From assembly GCA_947579665.1 (NCBI GenBank), contig OX388344.1, positions 10,410,346 through 10,474,345 of the forward strand: a DNA stretch of 64,000 nucleotides, read 5' to 3'. This document shows, one piece after another, positions 24,856-37,111 of this stretch; position 1 is the first letter of the stretch, and every line of letters starts with the position of its first letter. The position numbers and the translations under genes were made by a program. Below the pieces are notes generated by a model, which was given only the letters and a program-made list of their open reading frames with translations, was not told where the DNA came from and searched no databases. Origin of the DNA: Sympetrum striolatum. Its lineage: Eukaryota; Arthropoda; Insecta; Odonata; Libellulidae.

Positions 24856-24966
24856 CTCATGGTGGCCACTCCCGCAGGCTGCCTCGGCCAGACTGAGTCG
24901 GAGGGGAAGCCGAACGGAGCTTACATCACCATCGGAAGAAAGCGGAGTTGATCGGCAATTGCTCAA
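24856..24966 (-). CDS. Candidate 5' exon (UTR plus first codons) ending ATGAG|GTATGT
   Basis: On the minus strand the text GCCACCATGAG runs directly into GTATGT: a perfect Kozak start followed after five coding bases by a consensus donor. The preceding ~100 bases are clearly richer in GC and CpG than the surroundings, as expected of a 5' UTR or promoter-proximal exon. Five coding bases end in phase 2, the phase needed by exon 3298-3527, where the join would give Met-Arg-Ser-Glu-Glu. This is inference: the phase alone would agree one time in three and the intron would be 21.3 kb. The right border (transcription start) is a guess. It could instead belong to an unrelated gene or be chance. Confidence 0.35.
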
Positions 24967-25779
24967 CCGATCTTACTTTCTGGAAACTAATGAGAATCAT
25001 TTCTTGTCTCGCCGCACTCGAGAGGAATGGATGTCATTTTCACGTCTGAAATATCATCCCTCGACTATCGATGAAAAGTAAACAAATTATTAACCAACCG
25101 ACGATGAAAAGGCGGGAAAATATAAAAGAATACATTTGAGTTTTAGTTGGAGCAACTAATAGTATGGAAAATGTTTCAAACGTTTTTATGAGACAGGAAT
25201 TGCCGCTCGATAAAAGCTATTGTTACTTACTGCTGTCGACGTTGTGAATTCAGAAATTCGCAACGGCGATATTTCCAATGCGAACGTACCGTTCGCTCTT
25301 ATAAAGTTAGATTTTGAACGGACCTCGTGAACAATGTATGTTATGAACATATCCTTAATTTATAAAATGGTCAAATGACAACGTCCACAAAAAATAAATT
25401 TACGAAAATAAAGCCGGATTCGAGGGTCTTATCATCAGGCAACCAGTAAAAACGCATGAATTACAATATTGTGTCTCATTTTAACTAATCACGGGCAAGT
25501 TTTCGCCAGATTGACTTAATTATAGAAAATGGTTCTTCAAGCTCCAATCTTAAATTGCTTTTCCAGTTTTTATCTTTTATTTAAGAGGATAATATTTTGT
25601 TAATCATCTAAGTATTTCGTTGATTCAAATGTTGAGAAATGTGAGCATTTTGCGTTCATTTAGGTTTAGGTTGTTACCACACTTTAAATCCTTAATGACT
25701 GTGTATGTCTTATAAAAGGACTTTCAATTTTTCTGTCATTATAATCAACGCTAAACCAAAAAATGTGTTGTAGAATATT

Positions 25780-26320
25780 TATATTGGATTCATGCTACTA
25801 ATCCTTTTTGCATGGAACCTTTTTCATTCTTCTTTTGATACAGGATAGAGAAAGGACATTTCATTTTGACCTCTCCTTACTTTCTATGCTTTGTGCTGTT
25901 CATGGTTGATTGTGCTACTCTTAAGTGGGCATATTTGAGTTAGAAAAGCAGATAACCTCATTTAGCATATTAAATCAATAAGCGAATTTGATATTTCATT
26001 AAAGCATTATTGATGTATTTCATGTATGTACCTGTTGGCAGTGTATTTTATACATGTTGTCATATTTCTTACAATTTTTTAGCTATTACTACTGCTAGGT
26101 TTGCAAAGGTTATTCACATTCACCTTCTTAATGGATTTTTTTCTGCAGTGTATTAATATTTTTCATGAGAATATCTTAGGCTTTTTGCATCCACAATTCT
26201 TCTCACTTTTTCTCATGCTATCTCATTAAATTGTTAATTGTATGATGAGGGGTTAGATGGAAGAGACTTTTAGTCTCAATCTTGACCGAATAAAGACCTA
26301 TTATTATAATTATTTCCTCA
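25780..26320 (+). repeat. LINE 3' end, copy 1
   Basis: Shares with 34,780-35,095 the blocks 'aggtttg.aaaggttattcac', 'ttctgcagtg' and 'gaagagactt.tagtctcaat', ending in 'gaataaag.cctattattataattatt'. The shared ending with an AATAAAG and ATT-rich tail marks it as the 3' end of a retroposon. No coding part remains. Confidence 0.5.
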
Positions 26321-26329
26321 CCCCTCATT

Positions 26330-28580
26330 TCTGGAGTCAATATCAAAAGATGAAGAGAATGAAGTACAAATATGCATGCTGAAGATGGTGCAGTAGACAA
26401 ATGAAAGCCTTCGAGTACACCTTCCGATTGGACCATTTGATACGTTAGGTCCGAGTGAATAATTGCTGATAATCATCTCATAAAACTGTTTTCATAAGAA
26501 TATAATAGTGGAAAAATGTAATACAAAATTAACATAATAATGTAACAATACAGTAGTAATGTGCATACATCCTATATGACATATTATCTAGTAATTTACA
26601 TTTGCCACAAATATCCTAAACAAGATGATTCATTTGCATCCATATATCTGTTTCTTATGTTTGGATTTGCCGACAACCAGAGAGTAAATTTCAGCAGCAT
26701 ACCACACAGGTGATATCAGGAGAACTGAATGAATCAGTTGTGCTTCATTTTCATTTGTATCACAGTTAATATCAATAAATTTGTTATTGGGTAAAACTCG
26801 CTTCCTTTTCTCCTTTTTGAATTGTATCGAAAGGTAACTGAAGATAATAAAAGAAAGATTAAATACACTCAATAAAACCATCAACATTATTCTAGATCTC
26901 AAATAAATTCTTTTTCTTGTTCTTTAATATCCATTTGTCTTGCAATTCATATCAATGGTCATTCTTTCAAAAACCTAATTTTCCAGATAAATGCTTTTTC
27001 TGTGTCTATTAGTGAATTAATGAAATCAATTCTTTTTGCAAATGCATTGGAAACTCAATTGAATCAGCTATCCATATTCCAGATCCATTTGCATTCTCTT
27101 CTGGATGAAGACGCATACAACAGGATATAATTGAGTTAAATTCTTTAAGGATATATCTATTTCTAAGAGAGTTCAAAATTCTACATTCAGATTGACACAG
27201 GAATTTAATCCTCAAATGAGCAATACATATAATCATTGATAATATCACTTGATTAATACCAGTATATAATTTAAAACTGTGTTTATCTATTTATGTAGCA
27301 CATTCATTCTCTTATTTGTAATGAGTTGTCCTCCCTTCTCTTTTGATCACTGACGTAATCACTCCGAGTAAGGATTTGTGGGAATACTGCTCTTTTCAGT
27401 ACTTAAAATTAACTGTTGATTCATCTCTTTCTATCTAACTTTTTACATTTTCCTTTGTTAATTTTACCAATTTATAAACTGTATCTTGATTTTCCAACTT
27501 AGTCATTGCACCACGCACCACAAATTTCACCATGACATTTTTCTGAGTTGTTTTTTGGATCAAATAACAGTAATCAGTTATTTTTATCTCTGTACCCTGA
27601 AAAACTTGATTTTTCTTCCTTCTCCTATGTGAAGATCAATTCATTACATTATAATTTTAATAGATATTTTTGATTTTATGACTGACTGATTATGAGCGGC
27701 ATTTGAAGAGATTTCCCTTCGATCTAAGGTGACTATCAGACAAGAAAGTCTTCCCCTTGAGCAGTGGTTCCAATCAGTGGCCTTTTTTGGGTGGTCGCCT
27801 TCAAAATTATAATACTAGTTAAGCAATTGCAAGCTCAATCATCACATTATTCCGTGATAATTATATCCTATTTTCCAACAGTTGGCGGCTGGTCAGGGGA
27901 GAGCGATTAGCCAATGAGAGGCGATTCCCTTTCCATCCCCCTCACCCCTCCCCTCCATGCGGTCGACCAGTGTTGCCAGTACTTTGAAATAAATGCATAT
28001 GGGGGGCAAGGCGATGACTTTCTGCTACTCTGGCATAGAATGCAATAATATTTGCTGTTTTTTTAATCACATTTTCTTTCAAAGTACAAGTATAAATTAA
28101 GCTAAATATAAGAAAGTAACTAAGTAAGTAACGCTGAAGGCTGAAGAGCGATGTGAACACCCTCATCCCTTAGCACCCCCCACCCTCACGTCCCCCTCTC
28201 CTGTGATTGGCTAGAAAAGGGAAAGGCACCCTAGTATATTCTGGCTCACCTACCAACAATCCGGAAAAAGGGTGTATTACTTAATGAAAGTATCATTACT
28301 TATTTAATTCATTAATAATATTTTGTCAAATCTTTTATTTTTTGTTTTCCTGATCAAATATGGTGGATGAGAATGAGGTCACAAGAATTTCTTAAGGAAT
28401 GATCATAAAAAGGATGGGCTAGCTCAATATCACTCATTTCAACTACAATTTAATAATGGTACATTCTTGGATTCTATCTTTTAATGATTTTGTGATTTTA
28501 CGGTTCATATTGTACTTCTAAGAATGAGGTCCATTGATGCGTCCCTGGGAAGATTCAAAATTCAAATTCAAAAACCTCTT
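26330..28580. other. No supported gene
   Basis: Contains open frames of 80-90 codons on the minus strand (26,630-26,902 and 27,009-27,248) with hydrophobic residues but no family signature. Two C-rich patches with CCAAT/ATTGG boxes (27,880-27,970 and 28,160-28,235) stand out from the AT-rich background. I cannot assign either. Confidence 0.35.
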
Positions 28581-28584
28581 TTTT

Positions 28585-28698
28585 CCTTTTTTTAATAATA
28601 ATAATTTTATTATACATGAGATAATAATTATTCAATACAATATTCAATACGATTTTAAAAAATACAACAGTACAATAACCAACAATGAAAGAAAAAAA

Positions 28699-28748
<50 letters not shown>

Positions 28749-31680
28749 CAAAGAATAGGTTATCACACACAGCTCAAACTTACATAGAAACAAAGCAGTC
28801 TGGTCCTGCTAAGCAAAATGCTTGTCAGCAGGTTCCATTTGGGTAATCTACAGTAAAATAATAGGAATGTAAAAAGAAGAGTTTAATAGATGTAGAGTAC
28901 CAAAAAATATATTAAAATTACAGTTAAATACAACTACTTATCAATATTTATACAAACACAAAGTGCATTTTCAAATACAATTAAGGGTTCCAAAGGTTAA
29001 TACATAAAGAGTTAGCAATAAACAGCTTAGGTTGAGACATTAATTAGCCAGTTTTTTATTTCCACTTTCAGACACCTTATGGAATTCCTATTTAATAATT
29101 CTAATGGTAATTTGTTAAGTTCTGTTGGTATTATATATTCAAAAGAGTTTCTACCATAACTGGTTCAGGGGATATTTATTTTAAATAACTTTGTTGGCCT
29201 CAAACTCTGGAGAATATTGTAGTTTCTTTCTGTTTTGAAATTATTTGAGTAATAATTATCAATTAGCACAGTATATCTAAATAATTTATCAATTTGCGAG
29301 ACTTCAACATATTTGTATATTCCATCAACATCTAAGTTGTATTTTCTCTTTTTGTGGCATAGCATTTTAATGAATTTGTTTTGTTTGTGTATCAATAGGC
29401 TATGAAAAACAGTATTGTTGTAACCCCAAACAGTAATTCCATATCTTACTATGTTTTCGAATAGTCCATGATAAATTAGCTTTAGGGCATTGTAAGATAA
29501 CATATTGTTTACATGGTATACAATATAGATAATGCTTCTTAACCTGCTATTTAAAGCAATTAAATGATTTCGAAATTTAAATGCTTCATCTATAATTCGA
29601 CCTTAGTACTTATGTGTACCAACTTGCTCTAATGCTTTACACTTACAGTTAACCCTTCTTCTGTGCAGGCACTTGTTAGCATGCATTGGTATTGTTACTT
29701 GTCTCCTATTACAAATCTTTGGTGTAATGTGCATTACTTTTGATTTATTTTCATTAATAACTAATTTATTGTCATGAGCCCAGCATAATAACTCATTAAA
29801 ATCTCTTTCTAGTCTACAATGAGCTGTATCAAAGTCTTTATGAACATCAATCAAGAGAGCATCATCAGCATAAAGTTGCAATGTGCATTCCTTAACATAG
29901 CTGAAAACATCATTAATATATATAAGAAATAGTATGGACCCTAAAATTGAACCTTGAGGCACACCCCTAGACCTTGAAGCTTCATCACTTAAGCAGTCAT
30001 TAACTTTGACTTTAATATTCCTTTCTTTCAAGTAGCTAATAAACCACTCGTACAAGATCCCTCTAATGCCAATTTTGTGCAGTTTTTCTAGAATTATCTC
30101 ATGGTTCAATGTGCCAAATGCTTTCCTTAAATCTATAAATAGCAAAATGACAGATAATCTATTTTCTAAGGCATTCCTGACATTTTGTGATAGATTCTCA
30201 AGGGCCAGTTTGGCTCCTCTATTTTCTTGGAAACCAAATTGATTCTTCACAATAATATTATTCTTTTCCATAAACTCATACATGATGTTGGCAACATGTT
30301 TTTCCAATATTTTATGCAGTGATGGTAAGATAGTAATAGGCCTGTAATTGCTGGGATCATTATAAGTACCTCCCTTATGAACAGGGATCATTAGCCCTGC
30401 TTTTCGACTCTCTGGAATGACACCTTTAAATACACACATGCTTATGAAGTTCTTTAGGATAGGAAGTAAAACCTCACTGCTCTTGAGATCCATCATTCTT
30501 ATTCTGTCAAAACCTGCTCCTTTATTTTTGAGACTGGATAAAATTTTACTGACTTCCCGTTCAGTTATTTCTGGCACAAATATGCTGTTTTTTACATTAT
30601 TCTCCAGTGGTTGTACAAGTTTTTCATTGCAGTTAATCTTTAATTTATATACCTCTTCTGTGAACTGATTTAGGAATATTTTTCCTATGTCAGCTTCACT
30701 TACTCCCTTGAAACCTTTCTGGACCATATCTCTTATAGGATTCTTGTTATACATATCCATTAAATGGTTGATTTCTCTCCAAATTTGTTTAGGGTCATTT
30801 CCTAAGCCTTCAAACTTCTTCTGGTAATATTTCTTATTTTCTGTCCGTATAAGTTGTGTTACTTCATTTCTTTTTTCATGATACATCTTATTGGAATGAG
30901 TGTTGGTTGGGTTGCTCTTCCATTTCCTAAACCACCTATCCCTTATCATCATTTCTGTTATCAGTCTCTGACTCATCCACTCCTTTTTAGCTGGTTTAAT
31001 TATGAAATATTTTTTTATTATAGCTTCATCATATAACCTATTAAAGGAAACACTCAGTTTGCTATACAGTTCCTTAGGATCCATAATATCTAGTACACCA
31101 CTCCAGTCATGCTCATTTATTAGATTTTTTAATTTTGTGTTAGATATGAATGAGTTGCTTTGTTTGAGGGACTCTTTGATATTATCAGTCTTTCCTTCAG
31201 TAGAAGAAGTTAGCGCAGCAGCAACAATATAGTGATCACAGATATTTGTCTTTATGATGAAACCATCAGGACAGAAGAGATTTTCTCTGAAAAATATGTG
31301 GTCTATAGTTGATCTACATAACTTGTTCTTCACTACTGCCTCTCTTGTGGTGTCATTAATGATACATGTTAAGGGCGTCTTTATATCTAATTGTATTCAT
31401 GTTGCTCTTTTCAGTTATATCTATATTTATGTCCCCAATTATTAAGCAATCATGTAAACAAAAATCCTTTACAAGGTTCTTCAATTCTTTAATGAATTTA
31501 AGAATGAAATTTGGATGCCTATAAATACTGAGTAATGTCAATTCCACTTTATCCAACATAACTTTACCTATTATGCCTTCAGAGTATTTTAAAGATACAT
31601 TATGTTCAACAAAACTTAAATGGTTATCAACTTACACTAGGATACCTCCTCCTCTCCTAGAGTTCCTCAAGTTAAAAAAA
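28585..31680 (-). pseudogene. Nearly complete Daphne/jockey-group LINE, broken
   Basis: Minus-strand retrotransposon with endonuclease and reverse transcriptase. Endonuclease motifs: RRGGGILV, SIYRHPN, IIGDINID (31,440), STIDHIF and CDHYIV (31,240-31,330). RT motifs: NYRPITILPSLHKILEK, FGFQENRGA, IDLRKAF (first catalytic Asp), GVPQGSILGSILFLIYIND and the YADD box (29,860). KVMHITPK and the C-terminal WGYNN region run to 29,165. Breaks: a frameshift at about 31,360-31,385, an in-frame stop at 29,603-29,605 and one near 31,635. The 5' end is lost. The 3' end reads attattattaaaaaaagg at ~28,585. Motif A has AFG where AFD is usual. ORF1 is absent. Confidence 0.85.
28700..28744. repeat. (AT)n microsatellite
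   Basis: acatacatac leads into an uninterrupted AT run of about 16 units, inside the 3' UTR of the LINE at 28,585-31,680. Confidence 0.95.
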
Positions 31681-32089
31681 TATATTTTAATTTTCCATGT
31701 GGTACAATGGTACTTCTGAATCATTTATGTTTACTTCAGTGAAAATTAACATACAATATTAATAATAATGAATCGATTATTACCAGAATCAACATAAAAG
31801 CATTCTGCAGTGAATATTTAGCTCCAATATCTACAAAATCTGCTATTTTCTTATAAATGGAGGTACGAATCCATACCTTATTCTTTAATTCTTAAGGCTC
31901 ATTGATTCCTAACATCTATGGTATTGAAATTGAAACACAGCTGGTACGAAGTGCTTAAAATAAAATCAGGCTGTACCTATGTGCTACCACTTCTGAAAGT
32001 AACAGAGAAACTTCAATTACTGCTGAAACATATCCATTGCCTTTCCTGATTTGGGGTATCTAATGCTTCACGGAATAATAATAATAATT

Positions 32090-32260
32090 TCTTCTCTAAT
32101 GGAAACAGGAAGGTCCCAATTATATCCATTTCAATAATTAATACAATTTACAAACACACACAACCATTCCCTAGACAGAAAAATCCAACTAGCTGGGATT
32201 CAAAACGAGGACCTTGGCGTTGGAGTGCTTACATGCTAACCACTCCACCTCCACTGCCAA
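32090..32260 (-). repeat. tRNA-derived SINE-like head, second copy
   Basis: Minus strand: 'ggagtggttagcatgtaagc' (A-box region), a decayed B box 'gttttgaatcccagc', and the tail shared with 18,885-19,015 ('aaccattccctag', 'ggaaggtcccaatt' on plus). Confidence 0.55.
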
Positions 32261-33172
32261 TAAAGGATTTGATACCTCCAATTCATTGACTTGTGCAATA
32301 AATCTCTATCACTCCTAAAAGAGAAGATTTTTCAATTCCTACAGGTTGTCATATTAACTGCTTTCACCTCAGAGCCCTTCTGCTTGATCACATTATGCCT
32401 AATAAGTTATAAATTCTATTTTGTAATATATAATTGGTGGGAATACCCAAACATTTGTCATTGCGATATCAATATATTATAACACCAGCTTTTACTATTC
32501 ACCGCCTGACTTTTAATTCAACTCAAATATGATAGAACTCATTCTTAACTATGATTGGATTTAACGCCAATGTAATGGAAGGGACTTCATCACTTGACTA
32601 GTGCTTGTTTAACTTTATTATACACTCACTCCTTAAAATGATTTTTAAATTTTTAAATTCATCAGTAGTGATAAAAGGGATATTTAATATTATAATTGAG
32701 AGATTAATATGAATAGCAACAAATATGAATATTACAATTTAATATTGATAGACTATCTAAAAGATGTAATGAAAAGGAAACTTGATAAATTTTCCGCCAT
32801 GTTTTTTAATTTTACAAGTTTTACTGTTTTGTTATCAGAAAAGCATTTTCTAGTACAGGAAAATATTTTTTCATTGTTTGCGTAGCCATGAAGCCTTAAA
32901 AAAGTACTATAAGTACTATCACACTTCGGAATATTACTCAAAGCTATCCTTGCTAAAACTGGATTTGCATCAGGAGCATCACATTTTGTCTAGCACCAAT
33001 AGTTTTTTAATATAAAGAACACCTAAATATATTAACTCCTTATTTACATCGTTGGATTCCATTCATGACCGCAAAACGAGAGGTTGCAAGAAACTCTCGA
33101 TTCCCCATCACAGAGCTGAAATGTCCCATAAATCATTTAAAGTCACAGCCTCTGGAACACACTTCCACCAGA

Positions 33173-34041
33173 AATAAAAATCTGATGTGGCCAGCACATG
33201 ACTTTCTCCATATATAAGATGTAAATATTTATCTACGATAGTATTTTCAAACTCTATATTCAATCTAAACTTGGAAGATAAGAGATTAATTTCTTTCATA
33301 TTATCTTTGACGTCACAAACATTATAAATAATGTTTTTTGGGACATGTTCGATGAAAAACGATGAAATTGGCCTTTCGCCCCATTGCACAGAGCGCCCAC
33401 AAAGTACATAATCAGCAACTTCCGGTTTATCAGTATTTCATGAATAACTCCTTAACAATCAGTGATACAAAAATATGTTTCGTACAAAAGTTATGATAAA
33501 TTATATTTTTTTAAACTTTTATAATTAATAGTATATACCTAAATATGATATTTATGGATATATTTTGAATACCGGAAATGAGCATTGAAGACTGAAGCTC
33601 AACTTCCGGTTCACCGATTTACTCCAAAAACTAATCAACTCTAACGACATTAACCAAAATACTATATATGAAATTTGGTGTTGATCCAACAAATAGTTTT
33701 CATGATAGAGCGCCCACAATGTACATAATCAGCTACTTCCGGTTTATCAGTATTTCACGAATAACTCCTAATCAACTGGTGATACAAAAATATCTTAAAT
33801 ACAAAAGTTATAGTAAATTACATTTTCTATAACTTTTATAAGATATACAATATACCTATATATCATATTTATGGAGATATTTTGAAAACCGGAAATGAGC
33901 TTTGATGAATAAAGCTCGACTTCCGGTTAACCGATTTCCCCCAAAAACTAATCAACTCTGACAGCACACACGACAGTACTATATATGAATTTTGGTATTG
34001 ATATGACTAATACTTTTCACGTTAGAGCACCCACTGTCACA

Positions 34042-34130
<89 letters not shown>

Positions 34131-34262
34131 ACAGACATCATTCCGAAAATGTCAAAACGTGTTCTAGGGACCCCAAAACATGTATTTCCGTTGAAATCTC
34201 GAAGTCGATTTTTTTCATGAAAACAATACTTTCTCTATACTTCGTATATGGAGAAAGTAAAA
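33173..34262 (-). repeat. Dispersed repeat with actttctc ends, copy 2
   Basis: Inverted relative to copy 1 (21,563-22,262): starts 'aaaaatctgatgtggcc...catgactttctcc', repeats the 'acttccggtttatcagt' segment twice and ends 'tactttctctatacttcgta'. The (tctg)n region of copy 1 is replaced here by a long (CA)n. Confidence 0.7.
34038..34134. repeat. (CA)n microsatellite
   Basis: About 48 CA units with two CATA interruptions, at the site of the (tctg)n tract in the related repeat at 21.6 kb. Confidence 0.95.
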
Positions 34263-34429
34263 AACCTATCTTCCGTCTTCAGATTCAAGAGTAAATGCCG
34301 CAATCATCTCTTAACCATACAAAGCAGAACTTAAATCGCACGGAAACGCACAACTCCATCAACTCATTGAGATCACAATATTTCTTGGCCTTCCCACCTC
34401 AATTTCAGAACATCTATCCTCCTTATCTT

Positions 34430-35095
34430 TTCCTCCGTCCAAACGAATGTTTTTTATTGGAATATGTTCTTTTATTCATTACTCTAGAATTCTCATTTTC
34501 TTTTCTTCTTTGTCTTTTTTCAATTTTTTGAATCGTTTTTACTTTTTTATAATCTAAATACTTAATGAGCTTTTACCAAGGGAAATTATGTTTATAATGT
34601 ATATATGTTCAGTACATCTATTATGTTCATATAATTTAATATTTAATTGACAAAACAAGTTTAAGATAGTTAGAACTCTATAACTCAATTCTAAATTAGT
34701 TATATATTATTACTTATATGTTATTACTTATATGTTATTACTTTTGTGTCAGAATTTTATGTTAATATGTTATAACTTGCTCTTTTTTGTACATTCTAAT
34801 GACTTCCTTTTCTCTTGTCTTATATAGCTCTTTTATCTACTACCATATTTAAATTTAGTTTTCTATATGTAGGTTTGGCAGGTTTTTCACACCCCCTTCT
34901 TTTGAGGGTGTTTTCCTGCAGTGGAATTTTTTTCTTATGCTCTCAGCTTAGGTTTTTAATCCACAAAGTAGTTTTTTTCTCTGTACTTTTGCAATCTATC
35001 TATTTCTTTCTGTTCCAACATGACAAAGGGTTAGGTGTAAGAAGAGACTTGATAGTCTCAATCTCGCCCTGAATAAAGTCCTTTATTATTATAAC
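34430..35095 (+). repeat. LINE 3' end, copy 2
   Basis: Homologous to 25,780-26,320 over its last ~300 bases ('aggtttggcaggtttttcac', a C-rich/G-rich hairpin, 'cctgcagtgg', 'gaagagacttgatagtctca', 'gaataaagtcctttattatt'). The left border is uncertain. Confidence 0.5.
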
Positions 35096-35639
35096 TATTA
35101 TGAAGGGTTGGAGGGGAAGGAGAGGTTAGGGAAATGTGTTTTTGGGAAGCAGATAAGAGGGGAGGGGAAGGTGTGGTAGTTAGTTAAGAAACTTTTTTCT
35201 GTGAGGAAATTGACAGTTTCAATTGTTTCCACAACATACAGATGGCCTCCTTTTTATTTTTATTTTAGAATACCCTTCATGTTTATATAAACTACATATT
35301 TTTTGTACCAGAAGATGCTACTGCGGTAGCAAAACCAGTTGTTTAATTAAAAAAAAGAGTGTGGAAAATTTACCAAGTTTTCTCTTCATTACTTCAATGG
35401 CTTTCCACAAAGTATTGCCTATACATTTCATGTATTATGGATTTTGTCATTAAGATAAAAGTTTTTAATTAAATTCTTCTCTACCCATGTTGATGAAATA
35501 AAAGCTATATTTCTTCTGCATAATTGAAGTATAACTATATAAACTCAAACGGTGAAATATAATTGAAATGAGAGGAAAACAGTTTAATTGTACAAATGAT
35601 GGAAAATGAAATTTATCTTACCATGGGAAATGTGCCATA

Positions 35640-35770
35640 GTACTTATTAGTGACAGGTGTTACAGCCATTAAGACTATAAGTCTTGCCTAGCGCTATTGA
35701 ACACCTGCCTGGAAATTGGGAGACCTGGGTTAGAGTCCCAGTCAAGTCACAATATTTTACTTCTTTTACA
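35640..35770 (+). repeat. tRNA-derived SINE-like head
   Basis: Reads like a tRNA: 'cttgcctagcgctattgaac' at the A-box position, 'cctgcctggaaattgggaga', then 'cctgggttagagtcccag' as B box, followed by 'acaatattttacttctttta'. That tail also follows the B box at 57,370-57,440. Confidence 0.6.
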
Positions 35771-35984
35771 ACCCAGTTTAATTGGATTCTAAAGAGGAGT
35801 ATTAAATACTTAGGCTTTGGTGTAATAAAGTAAATTATTTGTCTTAATTGAGATTCCTTAAACGAAAAAAACTGGAAGACATTGATATTGAAATACATTG
35901 AAATATATAACAAAAGTTATTTTGGATCTCTTATGAACCAATTGTCAAATGTGATAGATAAAAGGAAATTGAAGATATCTAATA

Positions 35985-37111
35985 TATATAGACGCTTCTC
36001 CTGATATACCTATATATATATACGAGTAAAATGTAGCTTGCATACTGCAAGCAGATCGGCAATTCTAATTTCTTATCGGCATCATATCAGGACGGTCCTC
36101 AAAAGAAAAAAAAAGGATTGAAATTTTTCTTAAAATTCGCTGAAATTTCATCGTCTGGCATCGAACCCGGGTCTTACTGGTGAACTTACTATGCAGCACA
36201 ATAGAAGATAACCATCTCTAACTATGTGTGAAAATTCAAGCAGAAATATTGGCTGCAACTGCCTCAAAAGACGTTCCACATTTCACGAATGTAAATGGCT
36301 CTCTGGATTCGAACCGAAAACGATCTTGGAAATCTAAAAGATGTTTCTGAAAGTTATTTATGATCTCTATCTATATGCCGAATTTAAAATTTCTATATTA
36401 TTGGGAAAGGTTTCAAAATAATTCCAAAAAATCGGATCAACTTCTGATTGGAGAGACACCTGGTGTCGAACCCAGGACATATTGTAAGCTGTGAATGCAC
36501 AGTTTGATTTGTAAAGACTTGTTCTTGTACCATGCAAAGTTTGAAGTCGATAGCATGCGGGAAAGTAACTAAATTTTGTTTCCGTTATCTCCGTAAGAAA
36601 TGCATTGAGAGGTGCAAATGGCCCTCTGGGATCGAACCAAGGACCATTAGCGAACATGTAAAATTTGATTATAAAATATAGTCGTGATATCTAACCACGT
36701 GCCGAGTTTCAAGTATCCACGTTATCGGGAAAGGATCCAAAAAAATCTTCAAAATCGCCGCAATGCATTTTAAATGGCCGATATTTGCCCCGACCTAGCA
36801 TCGAACCATGGACCATATAAGGCGAAGTCTTTCTGATTTACGTTGGAGTTCAACGGCTTTTGGCGATCTCTCGAATTTCAAATCTCTACTTTTCCGGGAA
36901 GTGCACCAAAAAATTTTCGAAAATCCCCGCCATGTATCCTTATGGAGAAAATCGCGACTTTTTGGCCTTCTGGAATCGAACCCATGACACTGAGGTTCAA
37001 AGTCGGATTTTTCTAGAGGTTGCAGGTTATGGCCAATACGTCGTTAAAATTTCAAGCCAGTGGCACTTGTGGAACATGGTTAGAATTTTGATCCCCTATA
37101 TCTATTATATA
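35985..37111 (+). repeat. Array unit 1 (forward), six B-box-like modules
   Basis: Complete unit. It opens with gacgcttctcctgat, a TA tract, acgagtaaaatgt and the hairpin gcttgcatactgcaagc. Six diverged modules follow. Their TCGAACC cores (the complement of GGTTCGA) are at 36161, 36309, 36466, 36632, 36801 and 36976, so spacing grows 148, 157, 166, 169, 175. It closes with 'ggatcccctatatctattata'-type sequence. Every module shares the skeleton 'atgccgaatttcaagtttc', 'cgggaaag', 'aaaatc', 'gcaatgcat' and the box. Confidence 0.9.

Noticed and set aside
24830..25081. 83-codon plus-strand open frame
   Set aside because: Antisense to the candidate 5' exon. Its openness is explained by the GC-rich patch, and no family motif is visible.
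26630..27248. Two hydrophobic minus-strand open frames, considered as chemoreceptor exons
   Set aside because: No conserved receptor motif, and splice borders could not be supported.
27880..28235. CCAAT/ATTGG boxes with C-rich patches as a promoter
   Set aside because: No transcription unit or first exon could be linked to it; only composition supports it.
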